A stretch of DNA of 64,000 nt. Origin: a bacterium (GTDB lineage: Bacteria; Bacillota; Clostridia; Lachnospirales; Lachnospiraceae). Under the pieces are notes generated by a model. That model saw nothing but the letters and a program-made list of their open reading frames with translations, did no database searches and was not told the DNA's origin. Both the position numbers and the translations under genes were made by a program. Within the stretch, counting starts at the first letter, position 1, and the number at the start of each line of letters is the position of its first letter. The stretch covers positions 10,917 through 74,916 of the forward strand of contig SFRL01000011.1 in the NCBI GenBank assembly GCA_004562765.1, read 5' to 3'. This document shows positions 41,624 through 49,814 of this stretch, in pieces.

Positions 41624-44605
41624 TTACGTCAAAGGCTCAAGCTTAAGTATTCCGCTGCTATCCCATGTAAGTTTGTATTTATCAACAACCGATATGTTAT
41701 AGCCGGCAGCAACTGATACAGTCTTGGCGGTGGTGTCATATGATAACCCCTGGATCGCATTTGCCACATCACTGCCCGACGTGGTAATACTCAAACCGAT
41801 ATTATTCCAGTTGATCATAGAGTTTGTGTTAGATATTTCTATCGCACAAGTCTTTGCGGATGCATCCTGTGTTTCTGATGTATCTACTCCGGCAGCGATC
41901 GTTCCGGTCGTACCATTCAAGGTCAATGTTCCGCCGTTCATATTAAAGAGAGATGTACCGTTACCCCGTATCGTTCCACAGGTGTCATTTTGCAGCGTCA
42001 AAGCTCCTGCAACTTGAATCGTATGGGTTCCCAGAACTGCATTAAAATCGGTCAGTGTAATATCTGTTCCGGATGGCACAAGTGCGTCTTTTTCAAAATG
42101 CCACCACACCTCACCTGCCTTTTCCAACTCATCGACTCCGCTGTGCGTTTTTATCGTATTAATGCGTTCTGCCATTTTTGTGCCCAGCATTCCGTCGGTA
42201 TAAAAATACTGCAAGCCTGCTGTAGCTGTTTCTGAGACATTTGCGTACGCAAGCAGACTCACACCACTTAGCAAACCTGACAAATCCAAGTTGTTCACAA
42301 GCAAGCTGTTTGGTACTCCGCTATACTTTCCTGTCCCAGAGGTGTCTGCCAGATGCTTATACTTTTGGGTCTTTATTAATGCATAGTTTTGAATCGTTTC
42401 TGTTCCGTCTGTTGTAATCGTTCCGGTGTCAATCGTGCCGCTGTTTATGATACTGCTGCCTTTTGTAAGGTTAAGTTGACTGGCGCTTAACGTTCCTCCG
42501 TCAGTAACCAACACCTCTGCACCTTTTGTATCTCCGGCATTAATAGTGCCTGTTCCCCAGACGTATCCGCTCACGTACAACGATGCATTATCTTTTAGCG
42601 TAATCGTTCCCTGATTCAAATCAAAGCCATTGGAGTATGACTGATCTGAACTGTCACCACTTGATGTCACCTGTGATTGAATCCTTAAAGTCTTTCCGGC
42701 AGGAACAGTCACCGTATCGCCAGAAGACAATTGGGCCATTGCATTCGATCCGACGGTAACAGTCGTATGCACACTTAAAGCCTGATTCAGCTCCGCAGCC
42801 GTTACTGCACCGCTTGTAAACTCTGATTGTACAGATTTCAGTGTTATCTTCTTACCATTACTATCCCATATGGGCACACAACCTGATTTAACAGAAACCC
42901 AAGATGACGACAGTGTCACTGTTCCGCCGGAAGCGTCTACGGTCGCATCTGTTATTGTGTAAGCTACACCACTTGTATTCACCACGGACAGCCCGGTATC
43001 GTTCCATGTGACATTACCTGCGGTTCGTTTAATGGTAGTGCCTCCACCCGTATTTTCTATTACAGTATTCGCATTTGTGCTCGTTCCCTGCAGGGCCAGA
43101 TTACCACCGGAAAGAAGCACAGTCGCGTTTGAACTACTACTTGTAATGGATACGTTCGATGCAAGCGTCAATGTGCCAGTCAGAATCTCTAAGGTATTAC
43201 TGCCCATATTAAGCTCCATCGGATTCGATGCAGATACCGGCTGCAACGTGATATTCGACTTCACAACTGCAGGTTTTTGAAAATTCACAGTAACAGTTGC
43301 CGGTTTCTGCGCCAGTTCACTGATATAACCTGCTACCTGTGTATTAAATTCTGATGCATAGACAGATGTATCATCTACCACACACAACCGGACACTACTA
43401 TCTGAAATCACATCAGATGCCTTACCTACCGTATCAATCAGCGTACCGCTTCCCACGCTAATCTTGCCGGAGCCAGAATTTACACCGGTTTCCATGATCA
43501 ACACTTTTCCTGCCGGAACCGAAACGTCAGCCTCCAGTGTCACATTGGTTTCCACTATATTTCCCGCTGTATCAGTACCAATTTCAGCCACTGTAACCTT
43601 ATTATAGGATGCCAGTGCCGCATTTATGGCAGCTGCAGACACGGTTCCTGACAATGTTGCTGTTGTAGGTGCCGGTGTACTGGGTGTGTATGAACCGCCG
43701 CCGGATGAAGACGTGCTCTCATCCTCTTTTTTCTCGTCCTGTTCTTTTTCCTCTTCCTCTTCCTTTTCCTCTTCTTTTTCCTGCTCCGCCTTTTCCTGCT
43801 CGATGCGCTCTGCTTCTTCCTTTTCGAACTGCTCCAGCGCTTCCTCAATCTTCTCTATCTTTAATTTCGTGGTCTCTTCGATTTTTTCCTGAAGTACCGG
43901 ATCTGCAACGATCTCCTGAAGCGCCACAGGCGGAATCTGTTTCTCAGTGAGAGTTTCCACCATGACCTTCTGCTCCATTTCTTTTTCCGGTTCTCCCGGT
44001 TTATCTTCGCCGCCCGGCTGTTCAGAACCGCCTGTCTCTTGTTTCGGTTGCAATACAACGGTCGCAGTCTGTCCGCCATATACGGTTGTCGCATTATTAC
44101 CCGATCCGAGCGTCACCTTTCCTTCGATCAAATACAGTTTGGATTTATTGACATCTACATACTCAACAACGCCGCATGTTCCACGGATTCCCGTCACCAT
44201 TGTAGAAGTGCGGACATTCATGCTTTCTTTTTCGTTCAGCTTTTTGTTCACATTGAAGAACAACTTTCCACTCTTTACGAGAAGTTCCAACTGCTTTCCG
44301 CTCTGACGGAGTGTTGCAGATGAACTCTGATCTAGCTTGACGGCTTTTGTACTGTCAAGGCTAATATGGGCATAGCTATACTTCGCTGTTTCCAAGGTGT
44401 TCCCGTTGTAGAGGCGCATTCCTGTTGTAATCTTGCGCGCAGAGCCGTTCTGCGTCTTCAGCGTTACGGTTCCTTCCGTCTTTTCCAGTTTCATGGTTGT
44501 GGCACGTGCAGTTGCTGCAGACGCCGGCGTAACCAAGGTCAGGATCATTGCACTCGACATCAGTGCACACACGATTCCTTTCAGATTTATCTTTTTGCGT
44601 CTCAT
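41624..44605 (-). CDS. Large secreted FecR-domain protein with repeated beta modules
   Basis: This 993-residue protein has a signal peptide (cut near TPASA, residue 30) and a FecR-like domain (about 36-190) including GMRLYNGNTLETAKYSYAHI and the end GKVTLGSGNNATTVYGGQTATV. After a Gly/Pro/Glu linker comes an acidic helical stretch (about 215-300, mostly Glu and Lys), a Ser/Gly/Pro hinge, and then at least three related beta modules. Each module opens with a helix such as AAAINAALASYNKVTV, AAELNQALSVHTTVTV or LTDFNAVLGTHTIQV, and two end in WDSNGKKITL or WDSSGILKL. No LPXTG or membrane anchor is seen. It is probably a cell-surface or matrix protein. FecR domains often accompany CHASE2 cyclases, and one is encoded four genes downstream (inference). 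Composition is AT-richer than its neighbours. Confidence 0.85.
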   Translation of the reverse strand: MRRKKINLKGIVCALMSSAMILTLVTPASAATARATTMKLEKTEGTVTLKTQNGSARKITTGMRLYNGNTLETAKYSYAHISLDSTKAVKLDQSSSATLRQSGKQLELLVKSGKLFFNVNKKLNEKESMNVRTSTMVTGIRGTCGVVEYVDVNKSKLYLIEGKVTLGSGNNATTVYGGQTATVVLQPKQETGGSEQPGGEDKPGEPEKEMEQKVMVETLTEKQIPPVALQEIVADPVLQEKIEETTKLKIEKIEEALEQFEKEEAERIEQEKAEQEKEEEKEEEEEKEQDEKKEDESTSSSGGGSYTPSTPAPTTATLSGTVSAAAINAALASYNKVTVAEIGTDTAGNIVETNVTLEADVSVPAGKVLIMETGVNSGSGKISVGSGTLIDTVGKASDVISDSSVRLCVVDDTSVYASEFNTQVAGYISELAQKPATVTVNFQKPAVVKSNITLQPVSASNPMELNMGSNTLEILTGTLTLASNVSITSSSSNATVLLSGGNLALQGTSTNANTVIENTGGGTTIKRTAGNVTWNDTGLSVVNTSGVAYTITDATVDASGGTVTLSSSWVSVKSGCVPIWDSNGKKITLKSVQSEFTSGAVTAAELNQALSVHTTVTVGSNAMAQLSSGDTVTVPAGKTLRIQSQVTSSGDSSDQSYSNGFDLNQGTITLKDNASLYVSGYVWGTGTINAGDTKGAEVLVTDGGTLSASQLNLTKGSSIINSGTIDTGTITTDGTETIQNYALIKTQKYKHLADTSGTGKYSGVPNSLLVNNLDLSGLLSGVSLLAYANVSETATAGLQYFYTDGMLGTKMAERINTIKTHSGVDELEKAGEVWWHFEKDALVPSGTDITLTDFNAVLGTHTIQVAGALTLQNDTCGTIRGNGTSLFNMNGGTLTLNGTTGTIAAGVDTSETQDASAKTCAIEISNTNSMINWNNIGLSITTSGSDVANAIQGLSYDTTAKTVSVAAGYNISVVDKYKLTWDSSGILKLEPLT

Positions 44606-44645
44606 AAGATTTCCTCCGATGTATTACTACTCTATTTTGTACTGC

Positions 44646-44674
44646 TTGCATAAAACAGGTTTTTGTGTTATATT
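44646..44674 (+). promoter_or_regulatory. Promoter of the antitoxin small RNA
   Basis: Plus strand TTGCAT (44646-44651), a 17-base spacer and TATATT (44669-44674) preceded by TGT, an extended -10. Transcription would start near 44681 and run toward the toxin terminator. Confidence 0.7.
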
Positions 44675-44680
44675 CGAGAA

Positions 44681-44772
44681 AAGGAACAACCGCCCACAAG
44701 GGGTTGACCTATTAAATTGGATGTAGAAAATGCCACCCTATCGCTCGGTCAAAGTTCAAGGGTGGTTTTTTC
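44681..44772 (+). ncRNA. Putative antisense antitoxin RNA of a type I system
   Basis: About 92 bases from the predicted start to a terminator made of CCACCCT (44733-44739) and AGGGTGG (44759-44765) followed by TTTTTTC. The toxin mRNA on the other strand uses the same hairpin, so the two RNAs overlap at their 3' ends, as in TxpA/RatA-type loci. The RNA ends are inferred from sequence. Confidence 0.65.
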
Positions 44773-44792
44773 TACGCTTTTTTATGTACTGC

Positions 44793-44882
44793 TTATTGAC
44801 TGATCATATATATGAAGGTCAGTAGTGCAAGTAAAAATAATCCAAACTGCATCAGATCTGTAAAACTGAATTTGTTCTTCAT
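44793..44882 (-). CDS. Holin-like type I toxin peptide (29 residues)
   Basis: A 30-codon frame on the minus strand encodes a short peptide that begins MKNKFSFTDLMQFG, continues as one hydrophobic segment (LFLLALLTFIYMI) and ends SQ. This matches the putative holin-like toxin family of Firmicutes: charged start, a conserved Phe-Gly before a single membrane helix. Such peptides insert in the membrane and are silenced by an antisense RNA. The ribosome site is GGGGGTGG. The 5' leader contains AAGCCAC and GTGGCTT, which can pair and may hide the start region. A longer overlapping frame at 44782-44997 is out of phase and has no ribosome site. Confidence 0.78.
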   Translation of the reverse strand: MKNKFSFTDLMQFGLFLLALLTFIYMISQ

Positions 44883-44950
44883 GCGCACCACCCCCATCCT
44901 GTATAGAATGAAGGTCAAGCCACCCTGCAACACGATTGCTCCGTGGCTTG

Positions 44951-44979
44951 ATTATAACATATTCCCGCCAGAATGACAA
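44951..44979 (-). promoter_or_regulatory. Promoter of the type I toxin gene
   Basis: On the minus strand TTGTCA (44979-44974), a 17-base spacer and a perfect TATAAT (44956-44951). The leader to the toxin ATG is about 60 bases. Confidence 0.78.
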
Positions 44980-45002
44980 TGTGTAATTGTCATTCACTGT
45001 TT

Positions 45003-46463
45003 TTATTTCTGGTTAAAGGACTCTTCCACCCATGCGTTGCTCTGTTCAAACAAGTCTATGAGATCACTGTCGAGCTGCCCCTGCTCTGCCATATTCCGCA
45101 AAATATCGAATGCACGGTCCACAGGTACCGCTTTCTTATAGGGGCGATCATGCGCTGTCATCGCCTCGAAAATGTCCAGAATCGACAGCAAGCGTACTTC
45201 CATGCAGATCTCGTTTCCCTTTAAGCCCTTCGGATAGCCGCTGCCGTCCAACATCTCGTGGTGCTGTGATGCCCACGGCAGCACGTCCTTATAGTCATCT
45301 CCCAGCGCCATCTGTTCCAGCATGATCCGGGTTTTTTCTACATGATCCTGCATGATCGCGCGCTCGGATGCCGTCAGTGTTCCTTTGCGGATGAGCATCT
45401 GCTCCCGCTCTATGGGTGTGATCCATAGCTGCGTGGAGCCGTCTTCTTCGATATAAGTCCGCGCTGCCAGCTGTTCTACCTGTTCTACCAGCTCATCTGT
45501 CAGAAAACCGGCTTTGTTCACGGTTTCTACCAGCTCTGTTGCCCGGCTGATCTCCTCCATGCGCGCCTGCGATTCCTCCGTGCTGATCCTGCCCTCCAGG
45601 TGCTCGATCCGCGTCAACAGACGAATCTTTTCAAATCTGTCCATGATCAGACCGTAGTTTCCTGCCAGCCGGTCCTGCTTGTCCATGACCTCCATCGGTG
45701 TGATCAGCTTTCCGATATCATGCAGCCACACACTCATGATAAATTCCTGTATTTTCCTGTCGTCAAAATGCCAGACCGAATGGTATTTATGCAGCCAATC
45801 GATAAAACGCATCGCATATGCCACCATGTTCTTCGTATGGTTTGCATTATAGGGTGTTCTGGCATCGATCGCCGTAGACATCACCCGGACATAGGAATCC
45901 AGCATGTCCCGGATCTGGTGCGCATAGTTCATATTTACGAGGCAGATGGCCGCCTGCGAACCCATTGCCAGCAAGATCTGCTCATCCTCCGACGGAAAGG
46001 GTATGACATTTCCGTCATCATCCAATGCATTGATCAACTGCAGGACACCGATCACGTGCTCCTTGTCATCCTCCATCGGAACAACCATCATGGACTGTGT
46101 ATGGTATCCGGTCATGGCGTCGTAGTTTTTCGGACCGGAAAAATCGTAAAGTGAGCTCTCGTACACGTCCGGTATGTTGATCAGTCTGCGGTAGATCGCA
46201 CCGCACGCGCAGACGTTTTTCTCAGATAAAGGCACCGGCGGCAGCGTGATCTCATCCTCTCCGCCCTGATGGATGCCCTGTGAACGGGTGATCATGATCC
46301 GAAACTCCAACGCGTCACCATTATTGATATATAACGTACCACCGTCACAGCGCGTGATGTCCATGGCGGCTGTCAGTATCTGGTCTAACAGACGTTCTCT
46401 GTTTTTTTCTTTTGAAAAGGCAATACCTATATTCAGTATTTTCTCCAGTGTGTCATTTTTCAT
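45003..46463 (-). CDS. GAF and HD-GYP domain protein, probable c-di-GMP phosphodiesterase
   Basis: This 486-residue protein has an N-terminal GAF domain (about 15-170; DGGTLYINNGDALEFRI, MTGYHTQSMMVVPMED) and an HD-GYP domain. The metal-binding HD is in SVWLHDIGKLITPMEVMDK, followed by HVEKTRIMLEQM and the signature ASQHHEMLDGSGYPKGLKG. HD-GYP enzymes hydrolyse c-di-GMP. The GAF domain probably senses a small ligand. An insert of about 100 residues separates HD and GYP and is unassigned. There is no membrane segment. It overlaps the MBL gene upstream by 4 bases (ATGA-type), so they are coupled. Confidence 0.92.
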   Translation of the reverse strand: MKNDTLEKILNIGIAFSKEKNRERLLDQILTAAMDITRCDGGTLYINNGDALEFRIMITRSQGIHQGGEDEITLPPVPLSEKNVCACGAIYRRLINIPDVYESSLYDFSGPKNYDAMTGYHTQSMMVVPMEDDKEHVIGVLQLINALDDDGNVIPFPSEDEQILLAMGSQAAICLVNMNYAHQIRDMLDSYVRVMSTAIDARTPYNANHTKNMVAYAMRFIDWLHKYHSVWHFDDRKIQEFIMSVWLHDIGKLITPMEVMDKQDRLAGNYGLIMDRFEKIRLLTRIEHLEGRISTEESQARMEEISRATELVETVNKAGFLTDELVEQVEQLAARTYIEEDGSTQLWITPIEREQMLIRKGTLTASERAIMQDHVEKTRIMLEQMALGDDYKDVLPWASQHHEMLDGSGYPKGLKGNEICMEVRLLSILDIFEAMTAHDRPYKKAVPVDRAFDILRNMAEQGQLDSDLIDLFEQSNAWVEESFNQK

Positions 46464-47287
46464 AATGCAATAATTTCTCCCTCTTTTGCAAATGAAATAT
46501 TCTTCCGGTATTGCTGCAACTGCTGTTCATATGCGCCCAGCTGTGCATCCGTGTGTGAAGGTGAATGATGGAAAAGCAGCCCCTGGCCTGCACCGCTCGC
46601 CGCGATGATCTGCGCGGAGGTGCGCATGCTGGGATGGCCGAAACCTCTGCACTGCTCATACTCCTCATCCGTATACTGCGCGTCCAAGATAAACAGATCC
46701 GTGTCTACCGCAAAGCCTTCCAGCGAGCGTCCCGTCCCTTCATCCGGATCACAATCGGTCGCATAAACCATACTGTGTGTACCCCAATCCGCGCGAAAGG
46801 CAAGTGCTCCGCCCGGATGCGTGACCGGTACCGCCGTGACTGTCAGGGGATGTGATCCGGTATCCGCCGCCCCATTCAATACTACCGGCGACATGCCGAT
46901 GCTGCAAAAGTCCAGTTTTGCACGAAACGAATCCGGGCCCACAGGCCAGAGCGGTTCTGCCATCATCTGGCGGAATACTTCCGGGATTTTCTCTCCGTCT
47001 TCTGCGTAAAAGATCACTTCTGCCGACGGGTCATACATCATGGAACTCATGGGTATACCCATCAGATGATCGAGATGAAAATGTGATAAAAACACATGGA
47101 TCCTCGCATATTCTTTTCTCACACGCTGCGGCAGATTCATGAGTCCGCTGCCCGCGTCAAACAGGACTGCCTCTCCTGCCGCTTCCAGCAAAACACAGGA
47201 TGTCGCCCCTCCATATATGCTGTATCCGTTCCCGCTGACCGGTATGCTCCCCCGGGCACCAAGGATCGTCACCTGATTTTTTTCCAC
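46460..47287 (-). CDS. Metallo-beta-lactamase fold hydrolase
   Basis: This 275-residue protein starts at a GTG preceded by GGGAGG. The metal site motif is FLSHFHLDHLMGIP (HxHxDH), with the later ligand His in VPVTHPGG and Asp in MVYATDCDPDE, then FHHSPSH near the end. The opening QVTILGARGSIPVSG is typical of the phosphoribosyl-cyclic-phosphodiesterase-like branch of the fold (PhnP, RNase Z). In signalling clusters this branch is often read as a phosphodiesterase. Coupling to the HD-GYP gene supports a nucleotide-related role, but the substrate is unknown. Confidence 0.88.
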   Translation of the reverse strand: MEKNQVTILGARGSIPVSGNGYSIYGGATSCVLLEAAGEAVLFDAGSGLMNLPQRVRKEYARIHVFLSHFHLDHLMGIPMSSMMYDPSAEVIFYAEDGEKIPEVFRQMMAEPLWPVGPDSFRAKLDFCSIGMSPVVLNGAADTGSHPLTVTAVPVTHPGGALAFRADWGTHSMVYATDCDPDEGTGRSLEGFAVDTDLFILDAQYTDEEYEQCRGFGHPSMRTSAQIIAASGAGQGLLFHHSPSHTDAQLGAYEQQLQQYRKNISFAKEGEIIAL

Positions 47288-47456
47288 TGTTCACACCTCC
47301 CGCATCTGTTTTTGGGTATATATATTTACAATATCACAATTTTTTTTCTATGAAAACCTATTCTTTGGAATTAACGGTTTTTACCAGCATAATCCAGTGT
47401 TGCCATGCAAATACTCTGTTAAAAAACGGATATTGGATCAACAAGGAGAACCTATC

Positions 47457-48167
47457 ATGACACAGGAAATCATTCACACAATCGTTTTATCGGTAGTATC
47501 TCTGGTGGTGTTGTTTTTATTGACAAAACTCATGGGCTACCGTCAGATGTCACAGATGAGCCTTTTTGACTACATCAACGGTATCACCATCGGCTCTATC
47601 GCCGCCGAACTGGCGACAAATCTGGAGGACTACCACCGCCCGCTGACCGCCATGATCATCTACGGTCTGGCCACCGTTCTTCTGTCACTGCTCACCGGAA
47701 AATCCATCTGCATGCGCCGCTTTTTAAACGGAAAACCGCTGATCCTGCTCCACCACGGCACACTCTACGAGCAGAATCTGCGAAAAGCCAAGCTCGACCT
47801 CAACGAATTTCTGGAGCAGTGCCGTGTGAGCGGCTATTTTGATGTCTCACAGCTGCAGGCTGTGATCCTGGAGGGAAACGGCAGGCTCAGCTTTCTGCCG
47901 AAAACGAAGGAGCGACCCGTCACGCCTTCCGACCTGAATCTGGAGCCGGAAGACGAGGATCTGACCGCAGCCCTTGTCCTGGACGGGCACATCATGGAGC
48001 ACAATCTGCATCACTCCGGAAAAAACGAAAAGTGGCTCACAACACAGCTTAGCGCCCTCGGTTTCCCGGAGGTGAAAGATGTGCTGCTCGCCACCTGCGA
48101 TCTGAATAATAAACTGACGGTATTCACCAAAAATAAAGATGAACATTCAGAAGATGTTTTAGATTAA
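47457..48167 (+). CDS. DUF421 domain membrane protein
   Basis: This protein has 236 residues from the ATG at 47457, which follows AAGGAG (the frame is open 20 codons earlier). Three membrane segments (about 5-25, 35-55, 62-80) contain LTKLMGYRQMSQMSLFDYINGITIGSIAAE, the DUF421 hallmark, followed by a soluble C-terminal domain with GKPLILLHHGTLYEQNLRKAKL. Bacillus relatives (YetF, YdfS) are spore-related or envelope proteins of unknown chemistry. The stop codon overlaps the stop of map on the other strand by 4 bases, with no room for a separate terminator. Confidence 0.93.
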   Translation: MTQEIIHTIVLSVVSLVVLFLLTKLMGYRQMSQMSLFDYINGITIGSIAAELATNLEDYHRPLTAMIIYGLATVLLSLLTGKSICMRRFLNGKPLILLHHGTLYEQNLRKAKLDLNEFLEQCRVSGYFDVSQLQAVILEGNGRLSFLPKTKERPVTPSDLNLEPEDEDLTAALVLDGHIMEHNLHHSGKNEKWLTTQLSALGFPEVKDVLLATCDLNNKLTVFTKNKDEHSEDVLD

Positions 48168-49081
48168 TATGAGATGATCTCTGCTCCGTCCTCGGTGACG
48201 AGTACCATGTACTCCCACTGGGCGGAGGGCATGCCGTCTTCGGTGTATGCGGTCCAGCCGTTTGCATCATCGATATAGATATCTACTTTTCCCATATTTA
48301 CCATCGGCTCGATCGTAAATATCATGCCCGGCACCATGAGCATCTCCTCGCCGCGTCTGGAATTGTAGCTGACCCACGGATCTTCATGGAATTCGATACC
48401 CACGCCGTGTCCGCCGATCTCGCGGACGACTGTATAACCGTTTTCAAAAGCATGGTCATGGACTGCCTGGCCCATGTCTCCGAGGAATCCCCAGGGCTTG
48501 ACTTCCTTCAGTCCGATGTCACAGCATTCCTTCGTGACCTCCACCAGCCGTTTTTTCTCCGGGCTGACTTCACCGATGCAGAACATGCGCGAAGAATCCG
48601 AAAAATATCCGTTCAGAATCGTGGAACAGTCCACGTTGATGATATCCCCCTCTTTTAATACGACTTTTTCATCAGGAATTCCGTGACACACCTGATCATT
48701 GATGGATGTACACACGCTCTTGGGATAGCCCTGATAATTTAACGGTGCAGGAATTCCGCCCATCTTTGTGGTCAGGTCATACACCCAGTCATCGATCTGC
48801 TGCGTGGTGATGCCTTCTTTGATATGCTCTGCTACATAATCAAGCACCGCGATATTGATCTTTGCACTCTGGCGGATACCTGCGATCTGATCCAGTGTCT
48901 TGATGATCGAATGATCCGGTACGATATGTCCTTCGTCCTGGATCCGCTTGATCTTTTCGTCCATCGCCATATGACACTGTTTATATTTTTTCCCGCTCTT
49001 GCACCAGCAGGGATCATTGCGACCGATGCTGATCTGCTTTCTTGCTGCTGCGATATTCATTCGGTTTCGTTGCATGTTCAT
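48164..49081 (-). CDS. map: Methionine aminopeptidase with N-terminal SEC-C zinc motif
   Basis: This 305-residue protein has an N-terminal SEC-C motif (GRNDPCWCKSGKKYKQC) about residues 20-37, then a type I MetAP domain. Visible metal ligands include the Asp of NVDCSTILNGYFSDSSR, the His in GHGVGIEFHEDPWV and the Glu in MIFTIEPMVN. The enzyme removes the N-terminal Met from nascent proteins, and the SEC-C motif helps ribosome binding in this subclass. The same zinc motif ends SecA in this window. GAGGAG precedes the chosen start; an internal ATG at codon 8 is possible. Confidence 0.95.
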   Translation of the reverse strand: MNMQRNRMNIAAARKQISIGRNDPCWCKSGKKYKQCHMAMDEKIKRIQDEGHIVPDHSIIKTLDQIAGIRQSAKINIAVLDYVAEHIKEGITTQQIDDWVYDLTTKMGGIPAPLNYQGYPKSVCTSINDQVCHGIPDEKVVLKEGDIINVDCSTILNGYFSDSSRMFCIGEVSPEKKRLVEVTKECCDIGLKEVKPWGFLGDMGQAVHDHAFENGYTVVREIGGHGVGIEFHEDPWVSYNSRRGEEMLMVPGMIFTIEPMVNMGKVDIYIDDANGWTAYTEDGMPSAQWEYMVLVTEDGAEIISY

Positions 49082-49121
49082 TTTTGTCTGTCTCCTCTGT
49101 CTTCCGGTTATGTTTTTTTGT

Positions 49122-49787
49122 TTATTGATCCAGCGTCACATGCCCCATGGAAACCCCTTCCCAAAGCCGGTCTCTGATCTTGTATGTATGCGCTTCCAAT
49201 AATGTTTCATACGCAGCTCCGCCTGCGTCATAGTCCTCCTCCGGGACATTCTGCATCGCCGCATAAAGCTGCTGATATTTTTGCGCCAGCGCCATCCGGA
49301 GCAAATCTTCTATCAGCTCCTCCTTTGTGACGCCAAGCCGCACCTGTCCGGTCTCTCCCAGATCCATCCAGAAATCCTCACTGCGCCCGGTGGCATAGTC
49401 GATCTCATCCTGATCCAACTCCATGCCCATTTCCGTTGCCATCTCATAGAAGATGAGATCATGAATCACCATGTCCATGGCTTCGTTTCGCGCGTACACA
49501 CGCATAAAATGGCCGTTGATATGTGTGTTCCAGTACGCATTCGGATTCGTGGCATCATAGACAAGCGCCTGTTCCTGTATCAATCGCTCCTCATATGCCA
49601 CGTAAAATGCCAGCTCCCGCAGCGGATATTTCTCCCCGTCCAGTTCCAGCACGGTCTCATCCAGATGTTCCTTAAACTCAATTGTTTTCACGCGAGCTCC
49701 ACAGCCGCCCAGCGTAAGCAGCGCACATATGAGCAGCACTGCCGACAGCCATCTGCGTGCGGAGCGCACCGCACATTCTTTTTTCAA
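49122..49787 (-). CDS. Lipoprotein with SurA/PrsA-like N-terminal fold (tentative)
   Basis: This 221-residue protein starts at a TTG placed 9 bases after GGAGG. A lipoprotein signal has the lipobox LTLGGCGA, Cys29. The rest is soluble and helical: LDGEKYPLRELAFYVAYEERLIQEQ, then MVIHDLIFYEMATEMGMELDQDEI and VTKEELIEDLLRMALAQKY. This is the helix pattern of the chaperone part of SurA/PrsA foldases, without a parvulin domain. It follows the NlpC/P60 gene by 27 bases and may help fold exported proteins (inference). Confidence 0.72.
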   Translation of the reverse strand: MKKECAVRSARRWLSAVLLICALLTLGGCGARVKTIEFKEHLDETVLELDGEKYPLRELAFYVAYEERLIQEQALVYDATNPNAYWNTHINGHFMRVYARNEAMDMVIHDLIFYEMATEMGMELDQDEIDYATGRSEDFWMDLGETGQVRLGVTKEELIEDLLRMALAQKYQQLYAAMQNVPEEDYDAGGAAYETLLEAHTYKIRDRLWEGVSMGHVTLDQ

Positions 49788-49814
49788 CCTCTGTTCCTCC
49801 GCTGTTTCCCTGTA

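Noticed and set aside
44782..44997. 71-codon frame overlapping the type I toxin
   Set aside because: It is out of phase with the toxin, lacks a ribosome site, and runs across the promoter and leader.
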